A DNA stretch of 64,000 nucleotides from Stenurella melanura (Eukaryota; Arthropoda; Insecta; Coleoptera; Cerambycidae). The notes beneath the pieces are model-generated. The model made no database searches, was not told the origin of the DNA, and worked only from the letters and a program-made list of their open reading frames with translations. Every line of letters begins with the position of its first letter. Position 1 is the first letter of the stretch. Location of the stretch: positions 127,174,494-127,238,493 of the forward strand of contig OY757310.1 of the NCBI GenBank assembly GCA_963583905.1. Reading direction: 5' to 3'. The position numbers and the translations under genes are program-made. Shown piece after piece: positions 22,446 to 32,158 of this stretch.

Positions 22446-22925
22446 GTTCGATGAGCTCAGTATAAGTGCGAAAAACGTTTCAAAGGCTAAGCATTTCTAA
22501 GAAAGTGAATGAGAGATTTTATGAAAATATAATCCATTAGAATGAAAAAAAATTTAAGACAAGGTAGGTAATTAAATTCATTTTAGACTTTTGTTCTCAT
22601 TTTTAAACGAATATTCATATCGTAGGGGGTCATGTAGATACTAGTCTAATCTGCTTAGCCGTAGGGGACCGTGTTGGATGCTAGTGTTATAATGAGAATG
22701 TCAAATAAGAAATTGGATGTATTTATTTTAGGATTTTGATTTGCTAGCATGGCCAGAAGTCAGGTTATCGAAAGAATGCAAAGATTTCATTAATATTTTT
22801 TACATATAGTTTTTCTTTTAGTTCTCATAGATAGTTTCTTTCCGCTGTTTGCAAAATCCTATAAAGACTAAGTTTCATTACCATAAGCAAACTAATAATA
22901 AATAATTCACATTTAAACATGCATA
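22446..22925 (-). repeat. Family A repeat, minus copy facing the previous one
   Basis: Starts at GTCTGTTCGATGAGCTCAG, passes GAAAAACGTTTCAAAGG, AGCCGTAGGGGACC, GCTAGCATGGCCAGAAG and CGCTGTTTGCAAAATCC, and runs into the next minus unit without a gap. It mirrors 22052-22443 closely. Confidence 0.8.
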
Positions 22926-23545
22926 GAGTATATAGGCTCCTATACTAGTTAGCTAATAGATAGGTGAAGACCTGTTGTTTTTTATCTGTCAACGTCAAAT
23001 ATAAAATTTCATACTTGTTCATGGATATTGCCTTGGCTTTGCATAAAACATCGTTATGAGTGGTTTTGTGAATTTGTGATGAGCTCAGAATAAGGGCGAA
23101 AAATGTTTCAAATGCTAAGCATTTCCAAGAAACTGAATGAGAGAGTTTATGAAAATGTAATCCATTAGAATGAAAAAAAATTAAGACAAGGTAGGTTAAT
23201 ACATTCATACTAGACCATTGTTCTCATTTTTAATTGAATCTTCATACCGTAGGTGATCATGTAAATACTAGTTTAATCTGCTTAGCCGTAGGGGACTATG
23301 TTGGGTGGTAGTGTTATAATGAGAATGTCAAATAAGAAATTGGACAAATTTATTTTAGAATTTTGATTTGCTAGCATAACCAGAAGTTGAGTTATAGAAA
23401 GAATGCAAAGATTTCATTAATATTTTTTAAATATAGTTTTTCTTTTAGTTCTCACAGATAGTTTTTTTCACTGTTTGCAAAATCCTATAAAGAATATGTT
23501 TCATTACTATAAGCAAACAAGTAGTAAATGATTCACTTTAAAAAA
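22900..23545 (-). repeat. Family A repeat, complete minus unit
   Basis: Full-length unit from CATGCATAGAGTATATAGG to GCAAACAAGTAGTAAATG, head-to-tail with the preceding minus unit. The three units at 22.05-23.55 kb therefore combine tandem and inverted arrangement. An 87-codon frame inside (22945-23208) overlaps repeat landmarks and is not taken as a gene. Confidence 0.8.
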
Positions 23546-23792
23546 TACTTATTGAGGTCCAGCTCCCATCAAAATTTGAACATATTGTCTTCAATATAAC
23601 GGAAATTGTTGGAAAAAATTTTTCTTTTGCGTCACTTTAAGAGACTGTACAACCTCAGTGATTCATTTTTGGATCAAGGTAAGTTGGGTTATATGGGACC
23701 AATATAAACTCAGTAATCACAGGTTTTCGTCCGGGAACTCAATTCTGGAAGTACGGCAGAAGTACACTAATCTAGAAGAACACAAAACAAAG
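23546..23792. other. Spacer, no gene seen
   Basis: No recognisable feature. It may include the 3' untranslated end of the adjacent minus-strand LINE, but no tail repeat is visible. Confidence 0.35.
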
Positions 23793-25885
23793 CTAATTAA
23801 ACAAGAAAAAAATCGAAAAAAGAACAAAAGTAGATAAAAGTACATGGCGCTCTCTTCCTGTTTCAAAGTGTAGCTGCGACATATTCGTTAAGTTATAAAC
23901 ACGTGTTCGTGATCGTGTAGCAGTATTTTTATGTTTCGCAATTTTTGAATATAGAGGACCCCTTCTAGTTCTATTATAATTATACTTTGGCATTAAATAA
24001 TATTGACGACGTGTCACATAATTATGTATGTTATCTGGTGTACTAAGGGAATTTTTATTTTTGTGTATTAAATTTGAAAGTATGTAAATATATAAATCAG
24101 TTAAACTAAATATTGCTATCTCTTTAAAATGACTTCTGCAGGAACTCCTAGGGGCTAAATCACATAGTGCTCTAACTGCTTTTTTTGACCAAAAATAACG
24201 GCTCAGAACTACTGGCTCCATCCCAAAATTCAATTTAATATTGTAGCAAGCTCTGAAAGTATGCAAAATAAACTATTTTTGCTAAGGCCAAGTCGACATT
24301 TTTTTAATGGTTAATATAAATGACATATATAGCTTTGCTTAATTTTACATTTAGGTTGTTTATATATGTACAGACCAATTCAGTTGTGAATTAATGTGGA
24401 TACCGAGAAATTTTGAAGAACTAGTAGGTTGTACTTCATAGTCGTTCAGTTTAAGAATAGTATTTGTCTCGCCCTGTAGTTGAAAAGTTATACTATTTGT
24501 TTTATTTGCATGGTACCAATCTGATATACCCTCTAATAAAGTTTGTGCGTTATTTACGAAATTGTCTCTATTGTTGTCCTTTATTATTATACTCGTGTCG
24601 TCTGCAAATAATGAAAATTTTGTTTCTGGGATATTGAGACTATATCATTGATGTATATCAAGAATAATGTTGGACCTAGAATATATCCTTGTGGAACTCC
24701 ACTCTTAACAACAGCATAATCAAAATGAATTTTCTTTATTACATTATTCTCTGTCTCGATTATTTCAAAACACATCTGCCTTTCGAATAAATGGGTTTTG
24801 AAGCAGTTATTTTTGCTGCCATATATGCCATAATATTCCATTTTTGCAGTAATATTTGATGATGAACACAGTCAAAACCCTGGACAAATCACAGAAAATA
24901 ACTAACGGTGTCTTTTTATTCTCAAAGCATTCATGAATGTTCTTTAGTACATTAAAAGCTGCATCAGTGGTATTACAGCTTTTTCGAAACCGAAACTAAT
25001 ATTTGTTTAACATTGGATGAAAATTTAAATGAAATATGAATTGGTTCTTCACTACGCATTCTAGAATTTTAGAAAAAGATGGCAATAAACATATACCTCG
25101 ATAATTCGTGGCAAGTAACGTGTCTCCTTTTTTATAAAGTTATTGTGAGAAGATTTCCATTTGCCAATAACAGGTTGATCACAAGCTTTAAGGGTTTAGT
25201 TAAAATATCAACATTATTTTTTGTTATAGTTATTTGAATATCATCGTAGCCAGTGGATACCTTTGGTTTTAATGCTTCTCTCACTATTTTTACTTGACAC
25301 CTTGTGACCTGTTTAAAGAATTGGTTTGTGTTGTTAATCATTATGTTACTATCATAATTTTCACTTGTTTGTCTGGATTTTATGTGAAGTAATACCAATT
25401 TTGCAGCCTTAAAAAAATGAGTTTTTAATTTGTTTGCCACTTCAGATGAATTTGTAATTAAGTTATTATTTATTGTAACTGTCATATTCTCTTTTTTTCA
25501 ATATCATCTTTTGTATTAGTGAAGTGTTTAACTACGTTCCAAGTTCATTTTATTTTATTGTCTGAGTTTACTATCTTGCCTTCAAAATAATTTTATTTTG
25601 CACGGAAAATTACTTTTTTCAATATATCAGTATATTTATTGATAAAACTTAAAATGTTGTCGTTATCAGTATATCTTTTTAATATAAATAAAATTCTTTT
25701 ATTTCTACATGAGACTTTAATACCTTTGCTGATCTATCCTCTGTAAACCATCTTACAACGATGTACAGTGTTGTGCAAAGGAAAATCTTTCTCAAATGGT
25801 TCATTAAAATATTGATAAAATGTATTAAATGCAGTGTTGGTGTCATTAATTTTATACAATGTATTCTAGTTTTTCTAGATTTTCA
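23793..25885 (-). pseudogene. CR1/Jockey-type LINE fragment (LINE-5), linker to C-terminus
   Basis: Minus-strand non-LTR retrotransposon relic broken by several frameshifts. From high to low coordinates: a linker with FEKDFPLHNTVHRCK, ISKGIKVSCRNKRIL and TWNVVKHFTNTKDDIEKK (about 25850-25490), then VSTGYDDIQITITK (25132-25485), GVPQGYILGPTLFLIYIND (24587-24841, the palm block preceding the catalytic Asp pair), and the C-terminal SKKAVRALCDLAPRSSCR with FKEIAIFSLTDLYIYIL (23793-24266). The catalytic Asp pair lies in a scrambled region and is not intact. Endonuclease and ORF1 are absent. The 5' edge abuts a family B fragment at about 25887. Confidence 0.75.
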
Positions 25886-25886
25886 T

Positions 25887-26110
25887 CAGTCACTTGAAAG
25901 GAAACATCTTCGCTAGATTTGCACTCTAATGTGTGAAAATTATTGGTCATAGAATTTTAATAATATTTGGAGCACATGTCATAGAAAAGTTTGAGGCGTT
26001 GGCTTCTACCAACTACGTTAAAAATGAAGTTTTTAGTTTACCCTACTTATTTTCCCCTATTCACAACCTACCACGACCCACCCCTTCAATGGAATCATCT
26101 TAATCAGATG
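25887..26110 (-). mobile_element. Family B element, 3'-terminal fragment
   Basis: Reverse-oriented end of family B. It has GGAAACATCTTCGCTAGATT, TTGCACTCTAATGTGTG, ATTATTGGTCATAGAATTTT, AATAATATTTGGAGCA, GTTTACCCTACTTATTTTCC and ACCCCTTCAATGGAATCATC. It lacks both the CTTAGGCAGCGG tip and the rest of the array. Confidence 0.75.
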
Positions 26111-26359
26111 TCGATTTGGCATTTCCAATAAAACGGTTTGACAAAGACCTTACCCAGTCGAACTTTCCAGTGGCTTTGGAGTTTATGAGTTTATGGAAAG
26201 CCTTTAAAACGGTAATAAAATAATTCCGATTTAGAAAATATACTGCAGAATACTTTATAGTATGACCGAAAAGTTTGTTGTGTTTGGTTGTTAAAAATTA
26301 GAAATTTACATTGACACGACTATTTTACAACATTTTGAAGTCTGTGAACTAATGTCTCC
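26111..26359. other. Spacer
   Basis: AT-rich DNA between a family B fragment and the mariner-type element. Part of it may belong to the left inverted end of that element, but similarity is only clear from about 26360. Confidence 0.35.
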
Positions 26360-28215
26360 AAGTTCTACAAACATTGCGCTATTTTATGGCAAGTAATTTT
26401 AATTCCTTTACGCTTTATTACATTTGTCACAAAAGTAACGATAGTCAACTTTTTTTTTTCAAATGGTATGCTATAATTTTTTGCTGACTGGTGTAGAGAT
26501 TTTAATTCTGCATTCAATTGTGTAAAAAAAGTATACACTTCCATAAGAATAATTTCGAGAAAATGAATAAAATATGATAAAACTTCATTGAAAGGTTTTG
26601 TTTCTGAATCAACATAGTTAGCCATGGAAAAAATTTAATTTCAATATTGTTAGTAACGTCAAACTGAAAATATTATTTGTGATTGTGTTATTAGTTTTTG
26701 TTTTATGCTATACTTATAAATAGATTTACAATAATGAGGAAAAACTGGACATGATATTAATTTATGGAGAGTGTGGAAAAAACAGTAAAGAAGCCAAAAG
26801 TTTATACTGTTAACGTTTCGAAATAGACTGGCGCCATCAGAAAACATGGCGGCAAAATTGATCAGAAATATGAGCGAAAGTCGAAATTTTGAGAAATAGA
26901 AACGTTTTTAAACCCAGAACATACAGTTGATGAGACTGATATTTCTCATTATTTAATACAAAAAATTCTGAGAGACAATAAACTGCATAACTTCGACCAT
27001 ATAAAATTAATTTCCTGTATCCTGGATATTACGAAAGACGTCAAAATTTTGTAGCAACTGAATGGTTGTCAGTTGCTCAAGAAATTACTATCTTATATCG
27101 TATCATGTGGTCAGATGAATTTCGTTTTTACAATAATGGAATAGTCAATCGACATAACTCCTATTATTGGTCTCGGTATAATCCTTAGTGGTATCAAGAA
27201 ACCAATTTCCAAAATTAGGGCATGGTGTGGAATTCTTAAGGGACAAATTATAGCATCAAAGTTTCATGGAGGCGCACTTATAGGGGAAACATATCTACGA
27301 TTTTTAAGAGATTTGTTAAATTTCATAGAGAATGTCCCATTACATATTAAGCATAAGCATAACATGATATTACAACAAGATGGGGCACCGCCATATAATG
27401 CTATAATTGTAACGAATCTACTACACTCTGGATCTTACGCCGTTGGAGTTTTTCTTTTAGCCCTATATAAAGGAAGAAGTTTACTTTACACCTCTAAATG
27501 ACGTCGATGACCTTAAAAATCGAATGCGAGTTGAACTTCGCTGACTAAATGTGGAAGTTCTTCAACGTGTATGTATTCAAGGCGTGATGAACAGAGGGCA
27601 ATTATGTTAGAAACGAACGAAAGCCTCTTTGAACATGTGAAGTAATGAATAATATTTTTATTTTCTTAATTATTGATTACTTTTCTTTAGTATTAGTAGT
27701 TTTTTTATTGGTATTTATTATTTATTTGTAATTGTTATTTTAATATCATTGTTGAACATTTTATCATTAATTAACCAAATATACGATATTAACACTTTAT
27801 TTATATAAAAATTAATTACATAACTAAAACATCAAACATTGTTTAGTAATTGTTACGTCTCATCAGTGTCGTATACAATATTCGATAGAATCCCCCTCTT
27901 TCGAATCTGATTCGCCTAGATGGTACTAGTTACATTATTTACAATATGAAAATTCAACCGTTTCCATGGCCAACTACGCTGAGTCAGAAACAAAACCTTT
28001 GAACTACGTTTTATCATATTTTATTAATATTCTCGAAATTTTTGTTATGGAAGTATATACTTTTTTTACACAGTTGAATGCAAAAAGAGAATTTCTACAG
28101 CAATCGGCATAAAGAAGCATAGCATACCATTTGATAAATAAAGTAGTTACTTTGGCATATGTGATCACAGAGATGATTTAATTATGTCATTTTATGGAGC
28201 TTTACAAGCAATTTA
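26360..28215 (+). mobile_element. Mariner-type element with ~250-bp inverted ends, decayed
   Basis: The left end (about 26360-26632) and right end (about 27965-28215) are inverted copies. Shared landmarks read on the right as CCATGGCCAACTACG, GAAACAAAACCTTTGAACTA, TTTTATCATATTTTATT, ATGGAAGTATATACTTTTTT plus TACACAGTTGAATGC, and AGCATACCATTTGA. Between them lies a transposase relic on the plus strand. Long inverted ends joined to a mariner-family gene make a coherent element. Exact tips and the expected TA duplication could not be fixed. Each arm can be read as a frame starting MANY, which is coincidental or an arm-encoded remnant. Confidence 0.7.
26734..27645 (+). pseudogene. Mariner/Tc1-superfamily transposase relic (DLTPL/E family)
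   Basis: Cut-and-paste DDE-type transposase, broken by stops and frameshifts. An N-terminal DMILIYGECGKNSKEAKSLY (from 26748) is followed by degraded helix-turn-helix. Then come LWSDEFRFYNNGIVNRHNSY plus YWSRYNP, AWCGILKGQIIASKFHGG, ALIGETYLRFLRDLL, and QQDGAPPYNAIIVTNLL, which carries the second catalytic Asp. LDLTPLEFFF and PYIKEEVYFTPLNDVDDLKN follow, then RRM-like spacing, and the tail reads ESLFEHVK with a stop at 27643-27645. Spacing between the second Asp and the LTPL block is shortened, consistent with a small deletion. The same family occurs at 58.8-59.0 kb. Confidence 0.75.
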
Positions 28216-28304
28216 CAAATATACATATGGTTTTACAAGTTTATTATCGAAATGAAAAAGATACAGGGGCGCGAATACCAAACTAAATCGCTCGCTATAC
28301 CAGC
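28216..28304. other. Spacer
   Basis: Short AT-rich interval between the mariner-type element and the next family B copy. Nothing recognised. Confidence 0.35.
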
Positions 28305-28850
28305 TAGTGTTTCAAATTTTATCTGTCGCCATTATTAAAGAGGTTACTAAAATAGTATTGACATATTCACTTGAAAATTGAAACTCGTAAGTATGTAATA
28401 TAAAGACATCTGGTACTAGATTATATTTTGAGATGATTACCTTCATCAGTTGGAGGAAAAATATGGGTAAGTAGGTGAAAAAAGGTAAAGCAAGCTATCA
28501 AGAGTCCAGAAACTTGGGATTTGGTGTATAGAAGTAAAGATTTCAGTTTTATTTATGACATCTGCCACACACACCACCATCTACAACATCCATAATCCAT
28601 GTATTAAAGGAGTAGACAAAATTGTGCTTGAGAACAAAAATTTTCAAAATGTGTTTGGGCATCTGCAACCTCACTCCCATTACCACCTCTAGACCGATAA
28701 TTTCAAATGTTATATTATTAAAATTTCAGGAACAAATATTTACACATACTAAAGTGCAAATGTAATAACAAGGTGATTCCATTTATAAATATTTGGGTAG
28801 GAAATCTGGATGTAGAATTAGTTATTCCTTAGGTAGCGGTTTTTTCTATC
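28305..28850 (+). mobile_element. Family B element, diverged short copy
   Basis: Shows TATTCACTTGAAAATTG, GACATCTGGTACTAGATTAT, TTTTGAGATGATTACC, AAGCAAGCTATCAAGAG and GGGATTTGGTGTATAGAAG, then the 3' end CTGGATGTAGAATTAG plus TTATTCCTTAGGTAGCGG at about 28808-28845. It holds about one internal unit. The 3' terminus is retained and the 5' terminus is not. Confidence 0.75.
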
Positions 28851-30465
28851 TAACTTATTCCATTCGGGACCTCTCTGTGTTAACAGAATAATTAATTTTA
28901 ATAATTCTATGACGAAAATGATTTGGTTTTATAATAGTTTGTTTACTGTGTACCAAACAAAGTAATTGCAATATTTTATGATTTGGTGATACTAAATTAC
29001 ATTAGTGCACTATAATTTAGTACTTACTAACGATTACTTCGGGATTATGTTATTCATATTGAATGTGACCAAAAATTATTAAAGCAGATATGTCAATATA
29101 AATTATAAATATGTTTTATATTTCATAATTTTAAACCAATCTACCATGAATATAATTAGAACTTTACAAAATTTCTGAAATATATTATTCATTTTAGGAT
29201 CTCCGCCACTTCCGACACATAATTCAACTTATCCACATATCCACAACGCCTTAGAGGTATTAAGTAACACAGCTTCACAGCTTATCTTACCCTTTCCTTT
29301 AAAGCTCCGCGATCTCTAAAATAGACCATGACCAATCCATCATCTATTACAATTATCTTGCAACCATTCACGTGCTGTGATCTCTTTATATGGACATATA
29401 TCATAGTTAATATTTATCTTCCTAAATCCGTTAAAGCTTTAACAAAATTTTCTTAATATCTGTATTTTGTAAGCCAACTACTATTATCTATTTGATTTAA
29501 TTGAATAGTTTTATTATAACCAAACAAATATTTTTACTATTCATTGTAGAAAAAAAATTATGTACGGTTCCATAACACACTGAATTCAATTATCGAATAA
29601 AATTTTTTAGTATGTATGTGTGTAGGTATACGTGTGTTTGTGTAGATCATTTCCTGTAATAAAGATAACCTCTGTTATATTAAAAAAAAAATGTTTCAAA
29701 GGTATATATATAAAACAGCATAGTAGAAAGCTCCCTTTTGGAATTGGGCGATATTCATTATATATGGTGATCCCCAAAAGCACGAAAAGTATTATATAAG
29801 CTGTGCGTTATTATAATTTTAGAGCAAAATGTTACTAAGATTTGATTAAGCACCGAGACCGTACGATATGCAGAGCGTCTTTCAGGTCCGAAAGAATTTT
29901 ACGTAAATTGAGAAATATGTTAATTTTACTTCAACATATTACACAGGTATACAAAAAGAAGTGTGCGCTATCAAATATGACATTGTAGTGTTAATTCACC
30001 ATGGTCAAAATCTGAATTGATTCAAATATTTTGCTTGCTAGTTTTTTTTATTTCAGTTTAAGTTTTTGGTTAGGGTCAAATTATCCCAAGTGGGCCACCA
30101 AAAATATAAAATGGTTTTTTTCACTCTAAAGCGATTTCTTGATAGCTGTAATATTTAAAAAGGTTTCCTAGGTTTTCGTTGCAAAGTAAATGTTTTCGCA
30201 AAAGGTATAAGCTATGAAAATTTAATGTTACACGATGATCAACGTTTTTACTCGTGAACGGCTGAACGGATTTTGTTGTTTCTTACGTTGAAATTTTAGG
30301 TTTTTCTCAAAATATGTAACAATGATTTTGCCTAAAAAATTATCAATTGTTTACAAATTAATCTTGCGGTCTCTTTGAAGAAAAACTCTATTTGAACGTT
30401 ATCCACATTTCTTTTCAATTTTCTTTCTTTGTGCACCATTTGTTTATAAGAATCCGTTCAAAGTT
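28851..30465. other. AT-rich intergenic DNA, no gene seen
   Basis: No gene or RNA feature recognised over 1.6 kb. Small TG-rich run near 29608-29640 (GTATGTATGTGTGTAGG). No repeat shared with the rest of the window was noticed. Confidence 0.5.
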
Positions 30466-30469
30466 CCGC

Positions 30470-31400
30470 CGTCAAACCCAAATCCCAAGTCCCTGAACTC
30501 TTACTAGCTTGCTTCACTTATTTCACACTCAACACTTCAACGGAATAATCTCAAAATATAATCCAGTAGCAGATTTCAAATCAATATGTTTCTATTATTT
30601 TATTAGCCGCCTTAGTAATGACCATTTCATTGATGGCCAATGTCATAAACAAAATTTGGTATTCGCTTCTAATATATTGTTACGTATTTTCACCTCTTAG
30701 GAAACACCCTGTAGGAATCCGTGGGTTCTAAATAATTTTAACACGAGATAAACTACTAACACTTTATTTAATAATTTACTTACTATACAATACTTCAAAA
30801 TAACCTTTACACTTGGTTTACTTGATATTTAACCTCACTTTTTACCGAACGTCACGTTTATCAAACTTCCCCTTCTGCGCCGGTAATCGCATCTTATATA
30901 CTCTGAAACTGCATCTAGATTCATCCAGAAACAATCAAGAACCACACTCTAGAAAAGTCCATTCTCTTTCTACAAGTTTCCAGTCACTCACTATTAGGCA
31001 TAGGCGTATCAATCTCCAGTTCCAAGGGGGTGTAATTCATAACAATATGCAGGAAACATCAAACTTCTGAACATTTGCTATCTTGCTTTACTCATTTACT
31101 CCCTTTAATATTGGTGTGTGGATGGTGGTGGTGTAGATTTCATAAATAATTTGAGACCCTTACTTTTAGTATATACACCAAGTCCTAACTTGGATCTAGA
31201 TTATATTTAGAGCTGATTCTGGAGAAGGATTGGGGTAAACAGGGGTAAATAGGTGAAAATAAGTAGCAAAGTAGTAATAGTTAAGAAACTTGGGGTTTGG
31301 AGTATATACTAGAAACCAGGGTCTCAAATTTTCTTATAACATTTGTAAAATAAAATAAAATTGAGATTCTTACTTGATATTTGGAAATGATTCCGTTGAA
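30470..31400 (-). mobile_element. Family B element split by a solo LTR
   Basis: Left part (30470-30677) carries CAAATCCCAAGTCCCTGAAC, TTACTAGCTTGCTTCACTTA, CAACACTTCAACGGAATAAT and AATATAATCCAG. The right part (31045-31400) continues with TATCTTGCTTTACTCATTTA, GGTGGTGGTGTAGA and TTTTAGTATATACACCAAGT, and adds a partly inverted extra stretch with GAAGGATTGGGGTAAACAGG. Removing 30678-31048 restores the phrase CTTCTAATATATGCAGGAAA, which aligns with CTTCTAGTATATACACC in other copies. The LTR therefore inserted into an existing family B copy. Confidence 0.75.
30678..31044 (-). mobile_element. Solo LTR, 367 bp, flanked by ATAT duplication
   Basis: The segment begins TGTTACG and ends ATAACA, giving a TGTTA...TAACA inverted terminus. 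It is flanked on both sides by ATAT (30674-30677 and 31045-31048). Read on the minus strand it has TATATAAG near 30900 and AATAAA near 30765, in the right order for promoter and polyadenylation signals. A 4-bp ATAT duplication matches the habit of several Ty3/Gypsy elements of insects. Only one LTR remains, as expected after recombination between two LTRs. It has no coding content. Confidence 0.8.
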
Positions 31401-31469
31401 CCTTGAAATATCTTCTAGAGCGATGTTTCAAATAGATTTAAGAGAATTTCTATATTTCTTGGGTCCAAA

Positions 31470-32085
31470 AATTATTACTTCTAATTTGCTTGAATTGGCC
31501 ACCAAAGAGTGCCCTTGAGCTGCCGCTTTGACTATTAGTATCGTCATTTATAAGAAAATTGGTTTTCTCCACTTATAAGAAAAAAGTGCAGAGTTACGCG
31601 TCATCTGCATAAGTGAATTTTATAATAATTGAAGTTAATAATAAGATTACTTGTATAAATTGTGAAGAATAGTGGACTAAGGATGGACTCTTGAGGTGTA
31701 CCGGATTTTGGAGATAAATAATTTGAATTTATGTTATTTAGCAGCACAATTTGCTCGAAATTTCTCATATAATTATCAATTAATGCTTCTGAATCTTCAG
31801 GTACACCTGTGTAAGCACGTGCACATTCCTCAATCCATTGCTACTATAATATAATCAATTGAAGCAAAGCAGTGGTGCAACTGTGACTAGATCTACATCG
31901 GAAATGAGTTGTAGGGATTAAACTATTTTGCACAACATATTTCCTAAGTTGCATTTTAATTATTTTCTCAACTACTTTGGATAACTTTACCAAAATGCTT
32001 ATTGCCGTAAGGTCTTTAAATTCATCAAAACTAAACGGTTTAGGTAGCACATTTACCACGGTCTTTTCCATTCAGAAGGAAAGAC
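31470..32085 (-). pseudogene. LINE reverse transcriptase fragment (LINE-3)
   Basis: A minus-strand piece of a CR1/Jockey-type reverse transcriptase. From high to low coordinates: PKPFSFDEFKDLTAISIL, LSKVVEKIIKMQLRKYVV, THFRCRSSHSCTTALLQL (31844-32071), then in another frame GTPQESILSPLFFTIYTSNL near 31700-31640, followed by a shift to TYADD-like sequence near 31610. Frameshifts and altered motifs (ISIL for PISIL context, HFRCRSS for QSGFR) show it is dead. It differs from the adjacent LINE-1 and represents a separate insertion. Confidence 0.7.
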
Positions 32086-32130
32086 ATTTTGCACTAATTA
32101 TAAGTTAAGTTGATACGAGGAGAACATAAT

Positions 32131-32153
32131 TACTTCCACATCCACGTAGTGGT
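32131..32153 (+). repeat. Isolated family B 5' terminus
   Basis: A 23-bp match to the family B 5' tip (ACTTCCACATCCACGTAGTG plus G), with no family B body next to it. It lies exactly at the point where the LINE-1 reverse transcriptase is cut off (about 32158). Confidence 0.7.
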
Positions 32154-32158
32154 TTTTA

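Noticed and set aside
26365..26625. 86-codon minus frame starting MANYVDSE as a gene
   Set aside because: It lies in the left inverted arm of the mariner-type element, and the right arm has the same sequence with stops.
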